Notes: a model not told the origin generated them from the sequence alone. Positions 1-10,810 are shown, numbered from the stretch's first letter. The stretch is DNA of 64,000 bases from Rhipidocladum racemiflorum (GCA_036346355.1 CM070572.1:8253001-8317000), one strand, 5' to 3'. Program-made: numbers and translations.

Positions 1-1174
1 GATGATCCGGAGTGTCCGGGTTAAATGTCCGGAGTCTCCGGGTTGACCAGTTCGGTCCAAACGGCTAGTTTTTGGGGTTCCTCTATTTAAAGCCCCCTTC
101 TTGCCCACTTCAATGTAGCCGTTGGGGAGGTTTTTGCTAGGTATTAGAGGTTTTTGCTAGGTATTAGAGGTGTTCTTTGTGAGTGTTTGAGCCCCCAATA
201 CTCCTCCCTACTCTTTAGATCTTAGTGATCCCCTTTTGTGAAGGGTTGGGTAGTGGAGAGAGGTGTTTGGATTGAGAATTGATTTGAGGAGTGGAGCTAG
301 TTCCTTGGTGCTTTGAGGTGTTCTTCTTAGTGATCTTTAGCTCCCAAAAGCCACTCTAACCCTAGATCTTAGTGATCCCTTTTGAGTGAAGGTTTGGGTG
401 TGAGAGTGGGTAGTGATCGGATTGAGTGTGATTAGTGTGTTGAGCACTTGAGGTGGACTCTAAGTGAGTTCTTCGGGAGCATTTGTTGCTCTTGGAGGTT
501 GAGGTCTCCTAGACGGCTAGGAGTTGCCGGTGAGCTTCCAAGCTTTGTGTGGAAGGCCACCGAAGGTTTGTGAAGGTCCGATTCCGCCTCCGCAAGGAAA
601 GGAATCAAAGAAGTGAAGACCGGCGAGTGCATTATGCAACACCGGGAGGAAGAGGGTTGAAAGAGACCCCGGCTCAAGTGTGACCGAGCCGCCTCAACGG
701 AGACGTAGGATCCCCTCAAGGATCCGAACTTCGGGATAAAATCTTCGTGTCTCCTTCCTTACTTCGGTTTCCTCTTTTGCTCATCCGCTTAACTTGCTTT
801 CGATTCTTGTGATTAGATCAATTAGATTGTATCTACTGCATCTATTCTTGCTTATATACTTGATTCATTGCAGTAGAGTAATTTGTATCACTAGAATCAA
901 AGAAGCTCTTCAATTTATTGCTCATACTCTGTTCTGGCCGAACCAGTCAACCCGGAGTATCCGGTACATTGATCCGGAGTATCCGGATATACCGGAGTAT
1001 CCGGATAATATATCCGGAGTCTCCGGGTTACCTGTCTCGGGCTGAATTGTTTATTTTGCAGAATTTAATTATCCCAATTGCTTCCGCATTATCTCTGATA
1101 GATTTATTTGAATTGGGTATAATTTTGTAATCGCCTATTCACCCCCCCTCTAGGCCGACATTCCGATCCTTTCA
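1..1174 (+). repeat. 3' part of a SIRE/Maximus-type Copia LTR, cut by the window edge
   Basis: The block aligns base for base with the right part of the complete LTR at 28923-31742, with base 1 matching about 30516. It ends in CCTTTCA at 1174, just after the CACCCCCCTCTAGGCCGACA tract seen in the other copy. It contains the LTR TATA-like box (CTATTTAAAG, about 83-92) and CCGGAGTATCCGG words at 1-45 and 951-1030. A 20-bp unit is tandemly doubled at 127-166. The sequence that follows is Copia gag, so this LTR, solo or the right end of a full element, sits inside element A. Its left half and any target duplication (AAGGG on the right) are outside the window. Confidence 0.85.
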
Positions 1175-1182
1175 AAGGGAAA

Positions 1183-1606
1183 AGGCAAATCCCAATGGAA
1201 AGGTAAGGGAAAGGGTACAGGAACCTTCCAGAAGCAAGGTCCAACCAATAAAGCACCCGACTCTCAAACATGCTTTAGGTGTGGTTGCGTCGGCCACTGG
1301 TCACGCAATTGTCGCACCCCAAAGCATTTGGCATAACTTTACATGAAATCCACTGGGAGATTCCAGAAGAATCAAGAAAAGAAGGTTGAGGCACACTACA
1401 TCGCTCTACCAGATGTTGAGCAAGACGGTGTAAAGAAAGAAAACAATGTCACTAACCCTACAACCGAGTTCAAGGAAAGCCTTCTCGGATATGGTGACTC
1501 GCCCATGGATGAGGATGACCTCCTCGGCACTGAGCTTATGGAGCTTCAGAAAGATACCAATGTTTCCCAAGAGATGGAACATGACTTGTATGGAGATCTG
1601 GAATAG
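1183..1606 (+). pseudogene. Copia gag C-terminal fragment (element A)
   Basis: The reading frame holds a CCHC zinc knuckle (CFRCGCVGHWSRNC) encoded near 1270-1311, as in nucleocapsid domains that bind retroelement RNA. A TAA at 1334-1336 interrupts gag 7 to 8 codons after the knuckle, where element B has a glutamate codon. Downstream the frame stays open to the shared gag stop at 1604-1606. The N-terminal part is missing because the LTR at 1-1174 interrupts the gene. The product would be a truncated nucleocapsid at best. Confidence 0.85.
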
Positions 1607-1912
1607 TCTCCCTACACCCCTTTTGCTATATGTCAAATTTCCATTAGTTGAGCCTCCTTAAGAGCCTCATCAGTTTGAATAATTATGTTCCTGCATGAAC
1701 ATTTGGTCTATGCTCCTGTTGAGCAATTATCAGTGATAATTAAATAAAGTGTTTTCCAGAATATTTTGTGCTATGCCTGTTTGATTGTTATACTATGCAA
1801 CCTGAAGTTGGTATTGCGATAAAAACCCAGAAATATTAAAAGATCTTGTAGATTGACTGGGTAATCTTGAGTTGAATATTTTGAGAAAATAATTAGTAAT
1901 TCTGCTGGCCAT

Positions 1913-2012
1913 AGCATAAAGACTTTTCCTAGACCTGAAGATTTCTTATGCCCTGCTGTGCTAGCATAAAGACTTTTCCTAGACCTGAAGATTTCTTATG
2001 CCCTGCTGTGCT
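1913..2012 (+). repeat. Perfect 50-bp tandem duplication
   Basis: The unit starting AGCATAAAGACTTTTCC occurs at 1913-1962 and again, without a mismatch, at 1963-2012. The corresponding part of element B (about 22119-22170) has one copy, so the duplication arose in element A after the two diverged or was lost from B. Confidence 0.95.
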
Positions 2013-2154
2013 ATAGGAAAACTTATGGTTAAGATCCTTTAACTTATATAAGAATCACTGAATTTCCTGGAGAAATTTCGAAGTGATATATACCTAATGT
2101 CCACATATTAGAATGACCTTGCAGAGTCATTATTAAGGGAATAAAATTTATTGC

Positions 2155-3133
2155 TTGACCACTTTGCAGAATAGTAGGCTACCCACCAGTTGTTGGGGCC
2201 ACGATCTTTGCACAATCGCGATATTAATTCAACTCAAATCAATCAGATATAATGGAATTTCCCCGTTGCAGATAGTGCATGGAAGAGAATTAAGTATTTC
2301 CCATCTGCAAAAATTTTGGCAGTGTTGTATACATGCCAATCTCTCCACCACGGCGTACCACCATGGGACCTCACCAGAAGTTGAGGGTCTGTACATGGTT
2401 CGGTACGATGATTGTACTAAGGACATATTTCGGCATTAGGGGAAGATAAGTACCAAATTAAAGAATGCCGAGTCCTTAGATCCACGCACTAAAGAGACCG
2501 AACTTGAAGTTCGAAAAGTAATAAATCTGCAACAAATAAGCTAATAATCTGCCAAATGCCTTCACTGATCATAAGGTAGTGGAAAGATCTCATATACCTG
2601 CAGTATATGCACCTGAAAGAGTGAAAATATCCTAGAAGGATATTGAACCCACTCTTAACCCTCATGATAAAATGAGGGGGAGGCCTCCAGGTGCACGGGA
2701 CTCAATTCCGCGGAGACGTCCGCAGAAAAGGAGAACCAAATAAATGAGAACACTACCCATGATAGTGGAAGAAGCTCAACCTGATGTTGAGAAAATCCCT
2801 GAAGTGAGCCATCTAGAAGATGGTAACATCCCTGAAGTGATATATCCTGAAGATATAACCCCAGCGTATATTTGTGCGCACAATCCAACGCTGGGAAGTC
2901 GGAACACCCAGACTTCATCGTTGTGGGAAATCACGAGAAGCTGGAAGAAATTGATAAAGAGACATCCCTGGAGTGATGCAGGAGAATTATATATGAAGAA
3001 AGACTACAATTGTCGACATATTTTGCCTCTAAAAATTGCTAAAATCTGGATCCAGAACCAAAGTCCATGGCAGAGTGCCAGAAGCGCTCATCTAGGTTCA
3101 CCTGAAAAAGCAATTGAGGTAGCGCTCGCTTAA
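2155..3133 (+). pseudogene. Copia pol remnant: integrase tail and connection region (element A)
   Basis: Broken frames at 2155-2439 (LPTSCWGH, HGRELSISHLQKF) and 2744-3133 correspond to the end of the integrase core and the variable region before reverse transcriptase in element C. They are joined by frameshifts, and much of the integrase C-terminal segment present in C is absent. No catalytic DDE set can be assembled. Element B has the same pieces in the same order. Confidence 0.75.
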
Positions 3134-3534
3134 TGAGAGGAAAGTTCTTGGTCCTATTGACAGAACATTTCCTGAAATATTCCCTGTAGGATCAAATGGA
3201 TTTTTCATCCTGAAGAGATATGAAAATATCCTGGTGGTGAGATATAAAGCGAGGCTTGTAGCACAAGGGTTTTAGCGAGAGACCCATCATCGATTACGAT
3301 GAAATCTGCTCTCCTGAAATGAGTGGAATGACGTTCAAATTTAATATTGATGGCGATGGCTTAAACTTTTCAATACAGCTTGATGATTGTAGTGACCGCA
3401 TATGTATTTGGGTCATGAATACGGATTAAAGACGATCGATAAGGATGTGGTACAATCGACTAAGTAAATTCCTCCCGAAAGGAAATATGATCCCTGAAGG
3501 AATAATGTTCTGTGCATTCATGAGGAAATCCTGA

Positions 3535-3882
3535 ATGGATTTTTATTTTCCTCTGTGGTGGTACAGTCACTCAGAGATTATAAAGGAAGCCTCACGGGAA
3601 TATGTTTGGCTAAGACGGGTAATCAACCATGTCCAGAAGTTATATGGTATGAATACCGTCAATTCCCCTACTATTATCTATGAAGATAATGATGCTTGTG
3701 TTGCACAAATGCATTTGGGTTATGTAAAGAGCAATATCACGAAGCATATTGCTCCTAAGTTCTTTTATCCCCACAAACTCCAGAAGAATGGTGAGATAAA
3801 AATAATGCAAATTAAGTCGTGTGAAAATCTAGTAGATTTATTCACAAAATCCTTGCCAAATTCCCCTTCCAAGGTATGTTAA
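3535..3882 (+). pseudogene. Copia RNase H fragment (element A)
   Basis: The 115-codon frame shows the Copia-type RNase H end: IIYEDNDACVAQM, GYVKSNITKHIAPKFF and ENLVDLFTKSLP. The acidic ED pair and the D of VDLFTKSLP match family positions. The reverse transcriptase palm with the Y-x-D-D motif should lie just upstream but is absent, and degenerate sequence with stops (3180-3530) leads directly into RNase H. The fragment has no start of its own and is read here as a relic. Confidence 0.85.
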
Positions 3883-4162
3883 TGGCATTGGAATGAGGCG
3901 GCTTAGATATTTGCATAGTTCAGGGGAAGTAAACCCCTGAACCATAATCTCTTTGCATGATCCTAAAGATCATAAGTTGTACTCTTTTTTCCTTTGTAAG
4001 TTTTCCTGATGTTTCTCACATAAATGTTTTTAATGAGGCAACAAATGCAACATATAGAGCGAGTGTGATGTACTTTTTTCTCCATCTCTTTTTTCCCACT
4101 GGGTTTTTGAGTGGAGTTTTTAATGAGACATATGCATTACGCGGAATTCGCCCAAGGGGAAG

Positions 4163-4403
4163 TGTTATGAGATAACCTCCTAACCGTATTCGGTTAGGAG
4201 TCTATCTCTTAATATGTGAGCGAATCCGAACTCTCCTTGAGGGGACTGCTATATATATACCGGGTGCCTCCCATTGTATTTACACACATTGATCAATAAA
4301 GAAGAGAGAGTTCCACCCATATCTTGTGTTATTTGTTCGTGTGTTCTTCATGTTCTTGTTGATTGCCGGTGATCGACGTGGGTGAGCGACTCGTTTTACA
4401 ACA
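4163..4403 (+). repeat. 3' LTR of Copia element A
   Basis: The LTR runs from TGTTATGAG to TTTACAACA (TG...CA) and is 241 bp. It has a perfect inverted repeat near its start (CTCCTAACCG-TATT-CGGTTAGGAG, 4177-4200), a TATA box (CTATATATATACC, about 4249) and AATAAAG near 4297. It differs from the LTRs of B at roughly a dozen positions. The purine-rich CAAGGGGAAG precedes it. Confidence 0.92.
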
Positions 4404-5460
4404 CCTCGAACCGTCCAAAGCGCCCATGCGGCGCTGTGCTGTCAAAGGTGGCCGTACGCCTCGAGATTAACCAACTCCCCTCCCGTTTTCCCCTAGAACG
4501 TTCCAGTTCGGTCTCTCATAACGCCAGACGGCGCAGATCCGCTCTACGTACGCGAGGCAAATCGCAGCCGTCCACGTACCCATGCCGACGTGCGGGGCCT
4601 CGCGTGGCACCGGGCCGACCTGCGCACCACGAGGGCGTCGCGCACGATGCGAACGCCCCCCATTAGATCGCGGTTTAATTACCAGCAAAACTCGATTCGA
4701 ATTATAAACAAACATTAATTACATATACCCTTACGTCGTTGATCCTAGCAGCACCTACTACAGTAAAGATTAAATATCCGATCGTTTTAGCACTGCATCC
4801 CGTTAAGCACAAGATAAATCCGCCCAGCGATTTTTTTTTTCTTCTCTATACTTTCCTCTCTCGATTTGTCCAAAAAAGTTTGTTCCCATCAGCGATTTTT
4901 GTTTGTTGTTTCCCGCATCACTCTCCAGTGTCTCCACTAAGCCGCCGCCCGGCTCCTCGCTCGCTCGCGCTCGTTTCCTCTCGTTGTTTCCTTCCCAAAT
5001 TCGCCGTCTCCCGTGTATATATTTATTTCCTGCCTCAATAGCCAATCCCCTCGATAAATTTGTACCATTTTTGTTGCCTCACCATCTTATTAATATCCGC
5101 ACCGCGCTAGGATTTGTTTTCCTCTTTTCTTGCTTCGGCGTGCGTTCAATCTTCGGAGGCTTCCGGATATTTCGCCCCCGTCAATCGCTGCGGGCTGAGG
5201 CCGAAGGTACTGGACACATCCCGCTTTCTTGGTTTCTCCGATTCTTGCAAATTCTAGGTTTTGTTTGGAGCGATAGAGTATTAGAGTGATTAGGTAGGTT
5301 TTCTGATATATTTCTTTAGATCTAACCGTGTGATTTTTCGTTTGTAATGTTTTTATTTTCTTCTCCTCTCTTGCAGAAGATAGTTTGTGAATTGGGAGGC
5401 TGATAGATAGGTTAGGGTTCTGGCCTTCTGGGAGTAATTTGATTTTTGCTCCCATCATAG
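4404..5460 (+). promoter_or_regulatory. Promoter and 5' UTR region of the AP2 gene
   Basis: This is unique sequence between Copia A and the AP2 start codon. A TATA-like stretch (GTATATATTTATTT, about 5013-5026) and pyrimidine-rich leader DNA suggest transcription starts near 5040-5060. A 5' UTR intron is plausible: donor AAG|GTACTG after 5206 and acceptor CTCTTGCAG before 5377 (intron 5207-5376, 170 bp). No upstream coding sequence is convincing. The position of the transcription start is inferred. Confidence 0.5.
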
Positions 5461-8400
5461 ATGAGGGAATCGGAGGAAGAAGATAATCCGGGGAAGAGAA
5501 TGGAGGGTTCTTTGGAGGAGGAGAAGCCTGTGGGAGAATCGGCGGATCAGGGGAAGATAGAGAGGAGCCACTCTATCAATCTGAATTCGTTGCCGGCAAT
5601 TACTGCAGCGGCTGCTGCCGCTAGGGAGAATGGTGACTTGCATGGTGCAGTGGAGTCAGGAGGCAAGGATTCTTCAAGCACCGGAAAGGGAGAGGGGTCC
5701 AGTGGTACTGTTCATAAGAAGTTCCCAAAGAACGAGGAAGTCGACGAAGGTGAAGTTCAAGGCGATGCCGACATGAAGAACAACTCAGTAGACCCTTTGA
5801 ATAGCGAGAACCCTGTCAAGGAGAAGGATGCTTTGGTAAATGTGGCGGGAAATGAAGAAGGGTGTGCTGATGGTGGTCATGGGGCAAAGAGAGTTAAAGT
5901 TCTCAACGTTGTCAAGAAGGATGAGTCTGTGGAGGAAGATGGAGATCCTATCAATTCTGTAACAGTTGTTGGGCATAGAGTGGAGAAGGGTGCCACAGGT
6001 GCCCCTGCTGGAATTACTGCGGTGCGAGCTGCTGGCACCAGGTCATCGAGTTTCCATGGTGTGACCAGGTGAGCTTGGTGGGTGTGCTCTCATGATTGAT
6101 CAGTGGAAATGAAATAATGTGCTTCATCTGTCACTTCACCATCTTAACTAACCAAATCTTTCCTTCTCTAAACCTAGAGGGAGCTACTTACCAAAGTATC
6201 ATCTATTGTGCAGGCATAGGTGGAGTGGGAAATATGAAGCTCATTTGTGGGACAGTTCTTGCAGAATAGAAGGACGGAGAAGGAAAGGAAAGCAAGGTAT
6301 ACCTTTTTTATTTTGGTGCTGTCTAAGGTGCTGCAGTAGACATTTTAGCTGGATGACTGCTACCCTTTTTGGCACCTAATCTTTACCATGTTTGTTACGT
6401 CAAATTATTTTTATGAGATTGTCAGGTATTCTTAACCTACAAATAGAAATAGTTGTTTTAAATATTAGGTTTTTGAGGGATCTTGATATTGCCAACCGTA
6501 TTTCTAGCATTTCTTTCTCTTATGTTCTGTTAATATACTCTGTCCTTGTGTGATGGTCATGGCTAATATGGCCAGTTATCAGTGTTAGAAAGGAATAAGG
6601 ATAATTAGGAATTAAAGAAAATGTGCAAATTTGCATTCAATTTTTCCTGGCCACATTTGCTTAAACGTGAATTTGGTTATATAAAAACAAGGCTAATTGT
6701 CAAATTTATTTTTCCGAAATGCTATTGTACTGGTAATTTTTCTTTATGTCATATTATTATTTGTCTTCAGTGGTCTGTGTCAGGAAGGTAGCAATTTGTT
6801 TTCCTTGCATGTTACAACTTTGCTATATGTCCAAGCTCCTCATTGGCATCTTGAGATGTTCATTTCCCGTATCTGATTCACTTACTACTGCTAGCGCTGC
6901 ACACTCGGGCTGCAGTACTATATTGGTTAAACAAGCTTCGGCAAAGTGGACTTGCTGTCTGGCTCAAAATGACAAAATAGCTCTGAATAGGCAAAAAATG
7001 TGTGATACACCTAGTTAATCTCACCTTTGGGACCGTTTGCACATCAGTCGGTCCCAGCTTCTAACTCTCTACTTTCTTCCTTCAATATAAATAACCAAAG
7101 AGGCATAGCTGTGAAAGGAGTTGTATCCATGATTAAATTTCAAGCTGTGTTGTTTTTAGTGAAGCTTATATTTAGCATGCATTTAATGGGCTGTGAGTTC
7201 CTATCGCATTGCAGCATGCAAAGGCACTTTTTGCATTTGCCCGTATCTCTTATATGGCATGAGGAGAGAGTATTGTGCATTATTAATAATGCTTATTTAC
7301 TAACATCTAAATTTGGAGTTGTGTCCCCTATGACCTAGGAGCATAGTTTTAAAACCCAGACCGGACAATGAACCGCTTGACTGAGTAGTTCATTGATTTG
7401 CTTGTCCAACTGCCGGTTTACCAGTCGAGCTGGAGTCTCTTGAGAAATTATATTTTAATACCTTTTGTTTATTTTCAGTTTGGAAACAATTGTTAAAAAT
7501 GGAAAGTAATGATTGTAGGAAGGTAATGTATAACTCTCTTGCCTCCTACGGCATGCCAAGGGAGCATAGGTGGGTTGCCAGTGCAATTCCTTTGCGAACA
7601 TGAGGGGTGGATGGGTGCCCGGAGGAGGGGGGGGGGGCGTTACATTTCTGTAAGCTAACTAAAAAAATTAATTTTTCCAACTTTTTCTCCAAACAATCCA
7701 TTGAGCGGACTGGACCGGATCTTTTTTTTAGACTAAATTGCCGGTCCACTCTAGTTTTTAAACCTATGCCTAGGAGGGGATCTTCTTGATAAGTATTAAA
7801 TATTGTAAGGCCCTTCGTTGAATTGTTTCAAAATTAGTAGAGCATTTGATTGTCCTAATTTTAAGGTAGTTTAACATATCTCATGCCAACTCTTTTAATT
7901 TCTGGTTCATGTATCTTTGTTATTTTTCCTTTCTGTAGCAAATGATAAAATACATAGATATGCATTTAGTTACTTCTGAGTGATTACTGATGGTTTCTTG
8001 CAATGGTGTTCCCACGGGGTGGTGCTTCAGTTTATTTAGGTAAACATTATTTATTTGAGTTCTGTTCTTATCTCTTGGTTTCTTATGTTTAGGGTCTAAT
8101 TATTTTTTCTCCAAATTTCCTACTATGCAGGAAGTTATGACACTGAGGAAAAAGCTGCCAGGGCATATGATGTTGCAGCTCTTAAATACTGGGGCCAAAA
8201 TACAAAGCTGAACTTTTCGGCAAGTCTTTTTTCCTTTGCTCTCCAGTGATATCTAGTAAGTAAATGATGGTCTTATGAGTCAATTTTATTCCAGGTTTTA
8301 CAGTACGAAAAGGAATTGGAGGACGTAAGGGATTGTTCTCGAGAGGAATGTGTGACATACTTGAGAAGGTATATTATTTGTATACATTCACTGCTCTTAA

Positions 8401-8914
8401 TTAGAGAAATGACTGGCAATTTGTTTTGTCCTGCAGAAGGAGTAGCTGCTTCTCGAGAGGGGCTTCTATTTATAGAGGAGTTACAAGGTGACCTCTCTTT
8501 TTCATTTTGTTCATCTTGTACAAAGGACTATCTTTTGTTATTTAAAACTACCCAAACTCTCAGCTAATATCATGTCCCTATGATAGAAGGCAGAAAGATG
8601 GGAGATGGCAGGCACGCATAGGACTGGTTGCTGGAACTAGAGACATTTACCTGGGAACTTTCAGTATGATGCACATGCCAAATTCTGATTCCCTCATTCC
8701 GCCTTTTTTTTTAAAAAAAAAATATTTGCTGATGAATTTTCTCTTGTTTGAACTAGAAACTGAGGAAGAAGCGGCGGAAGCTTATGATATTGCTGCCATT
8801 GAGATACGTGGTAAAAATGCTGTGACCAACTTTGACCGAAGCAACTATATGGAGAAGGGCCTGCATTGTATAGAAGGGGCAGGCTTGAAGCTGCTTGCGT
8901 CGAAACCAGAATAA
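5461..8914 (+). CDS. AP2 domain transcription factor, AINTEGUMENTA-like with two AP2 domains
   Basis: Eight coding exons are inferred: 5461-6068, 6214-6296, 8031-8039, 8131-8219, 8295-8368, 8437-8487, 8587-8663 and 8757-8914. They give 382 residues ending in TAA. Residues 1-190 are acidic, low in complexity and probably disordered. AP2 domain 1 (about 194-262) has HRWSGKYEAHLWD, the 9-nt exon encoding YLG, and KAARAYDVAALKYWG. The linker is typical of the ANT/AIL group (YEKELEDVRDCSREE, then FSRGASIYRGVTR). Domain 2 (about 299-357) has GRWQARIG, EEAAEAYDIAAIE and AVTNFDRSNY. Such proteins are nuclear DNA-binding regulators of organ growth. The short tail and atypical domains recall rice SMOS1/SHOEBOX, but that match is from memory and unproven. 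Intron 4 has a GC donor, needed to keep frame. A Copia LTR lies 1.06 kb upstream. Confidence 0.94.
7342..7768. mobile_element. hAT-like MITE in intron 2 of the AP2 gene
   Basis: Terminal inverted repeats CATAGTTTTAAAAC and CATAGGTTTAAAAAC (reverse complement of the right end) bound a 427-bp element with no coding potential. The 8-bp sequence CCTAGGAG lies on both sides (7334-7341 and 7769-7776), as expected of a hAT target duplication. It contributes about a quarter of the 1.73 kb intron 2. Confidence 0.75.
8031..8039 (+). other. 9-nt micro-exon of the AP2 gene
   Basis: TTTATTTAG is flanked by CTTCAG on the left and GTAAAC on the right. Splicing it between 6296 and 8131 inserts the YLG of the conserved KQVYLG strand of AP2 domain 1 and keeps the frame. 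Skipping it also keeps the frame but deletes the core of a beta strand. Micro-exons at this position are known in plant AP2 genes. Confidence 0.88.
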
Positions 8915-9560
8915 GCCTTGACTTTGGTGCAGTGGTGTCGTATATTGAGCTGGTCAGCCATATTTGGAGCTTAGCGGTACATACAGTTAGATGAACTGGT
9001 TGCAGTTTGTCAATACTTTCTGCTTTACAAGTCTTAAGATTACAGTTGTTTAAGAGAGAATTTCAATTTACTAGCAAAATTTGTGTCGAGAAGAAGATTT
9101 TGAGCATGTATTATAGGTGAGAAGGTTAGTTTTGTACTGGAAATTGTCGCCAACTCAATGTTTGTGTTCTGTGAAGTAACATTATCATGCCAAATTTCAT
9201 CGTGCTCCCTGGTCTCACTGGATAATAACGCACTGTAGTCTAATATGTAGCCTGGTGGTAGCTTGCGAGCCATGAAGTGTGGTTGATTGATTGTGTGAAT
9301 TTGGTGCTGTGTGATCACTGGTAGGTAGGGCAAGGACCAGACATGTAATTCACTTTCACTTCTCATTGGTGCAGTTAAGAACACATGTTCCAACAAGCTT
9401 TGAGAATTGGAGGGAATTAAGAAGTGCATGCATGTAATATTTATATTAAAATATAACTATAAAATACTAATTTTATATTAAAATATAACTATAAAAATAC
9501 GTCTTATAAACTTAGAACTTTCGGTATTTTTATTTGTATTAGTATTTGGTTTGCTGCACT
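8915..9560 (+). other. AP2 3' UTR and flank
   Basis: No gene is recognised. The first few hundred bases are probably AP2 3' UTR. At about 9437-9500 an AT-rich unit (TTATATTAAAATATAACTAT) is present as two near-identical direct copies. The open frame on the opposite strand at 9040-9429 has no domain or codon signal and is treated as chance. Confidence 0.4.
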
Positions 9561-9565
9561 TCTTT

Positions 9566-9778
9566 TTACTCGTTGGCGGCTGTCGCTAACTGATACTTCT
9601 CAAGAAAAGTAGAGAATCTTCTGAGCGTAGGAGTACCACTAACGACCATTTCCAGAATGGATACATAGGACCATGTCAGATACTTGCCAGCAGTAACACT
9701 GCCTGGCTGCCCTTCAAGGATGGTAGCAGCATGCCTCCCATCGTCATTGCACCAAAAGGAATCGTTATGCTCGACCTG
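9566..9778 (-). pseudogene. Exon-like relic of an unrecognised protein gene
   Basis: On the minus strand a splice-acceptor-like CTTGCAG precedes a 70-codon frame ending in TAA. Its product contains NDSFWCNDDGRHAATILEG and SGTPTLRRFSTFLEKYQLA, which looks like normal protein rather than shadow translation. No family is recognised. No matching upstream exons are found, and the plus-side neighbour is a GC-rich block (9900-10330) without clear coding sequence. It may be a last exon left by a deleted gene or a captured gene piece. Confidence 0.35.
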
Positions 9779-9899
9779 CAAGCTGCAACGTCACCGTTTG
9801 TCCTGTGCTGTAAGTTAGCTTTCACGGGTGTAAATATTTTCTCATTTTTTTTTTACTCCCTGCTTGAGTATCATTCTCTGCTGTGAGCTCTAGTTCTGG

Positions 9900-10340
9900 T
9901 ATACCGCGTCTCTGCATGTCATGGGAATATGCTTTACCAAAACATCACGTGTGCGGTGGTGTGCGGTGGTGGGTGTTGCCAAGCGCCGCCGCCGTGCCCG
10001 TGCGCTGCGCGCGGCAAAGAAGCAACAGCGGCGCAGCAGCGTGAGACACACGGTAGCGTCCGAGGCATCATCATCGCTAGCAGTCGTGCCAAGAGGAGGG
10101 CGGCAATTGGCAGGAGGCAGCGTCCCCGCGTCCGCGTGCATGAAAAGGCAAGGATCGGCTACGTGCTGCGTGGCGTGGCGGTTGCTTGCCAGCTTCGGGA
10201 AACGACTGTCGCGTGCTTCGCGGCAGCATGAGAGAGGAGCGGTCCGTACGTGGGCGCCTGTGCTGTGAGCGGCCGTAAAGCGCTGTGCTGCACACGAGAC
10301 GGTATGATATGATTGTGTGATGGGGACGGCGAAGGCGATG
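9900..10340. other. GC-rich island, function unknown
   Basis: A sharply GC-rich stretch of about 430 bp stands in AT-rich surroundings. Several overlapping frames on both strands are open only because stops are rare at this composition. It could be the former promoter and first exon of the gene whose relic exon lies at 9566-9778, but nothing shows this directly. Confidence 0.3.
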
Positions 10341-10379
10341 GTGGGAGTTCGGGACGAAGAAGTTTTAATACAAACCCCA

Positions 10380-10810
10380 TCTGAATCGGTTTTCATTTCA
10401 AATCGGTTTTCATTTCAAATCGATTGTAATAGGAATAAGGTCAGTTCTCTAGAGAATCGATTGCGATGTTAATAACTATATGTGTCGGTTTTATATAGAA
10501 AACCAATTGCAATATGCTGATTATTAGCGTTGGTTTTTAATAGAAAACCGATTGTAATATGCTAGTATTAGTGTCGGTTCTAACTACAAATCGATTGCAA
10601 TATGTTGATTATTTGTGTCGGTTTTATTATTTTGGTCGTTTTAAGTTGACCGAAATTTCGGTGATTTTGGCCAAAATATCGGTTGAAAAAAAAACAAATT
10701 TGAAATTTGGTTTTTCGATTTCATCCGAATTTTATTTGAAATTTCAAGATTTCATCGAAATTTCAGATTTTAGCATCTCCGAAATATATACCAAAAACAA
10801 AATTTAAAAG
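10380..10810. repeat. Array of AACCGATTG-like words, CACTA-type subterminal remnant
   Basis: At least six variants of (A)A(C/T)CGATTG(C/T)AATATG and their reverse form CGGTTTT recur between 10382 and 10625. Next comes AT-rich sequence with CCGAAATTTCGG-like palindromes (10650-10800). Similar words occur in the CACTA relic at 53820-54031. No CACTA terminus or transposase is seen here. Confidence 0.4.

Larger units (their letters stand above)
1175..4403 (+). mobile_element. Defective short-LTR Copia retrotransposon A (3' part)
   Basis: This is the 3' portion of a Copia element. It starts inside gag, where the SIRE-type LTR interrupts it, and runs through pol remnants to a purine tract (CAAGGGGAAG, about 4153-4162) and a 241-bp 3' LTR. 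It is collinear with element B (21394-24552) and shares B's internal losses, including a jump from the region before reverse transcriptase straight to RNase H. Stops fall throughout, so it cannot encode its own enzymes. It ends about 1.06 kb before the start codon of the AP2 gene and so forms that gene's distal upstream region. Confidence 0.88.

Noticed and set aside
4382..4715. Small frames on both strands between Copia A and the AP2 gene
   Set aside because: They are short and overlapping, driven by GC content, and lie in the inferred AP2 promoter.
9040..9429. 129-codon minus-strand frame after the AP2 gene
   Set aside because: It covers the probable AP2 3' UTR, with no family match by eye and no splice context.
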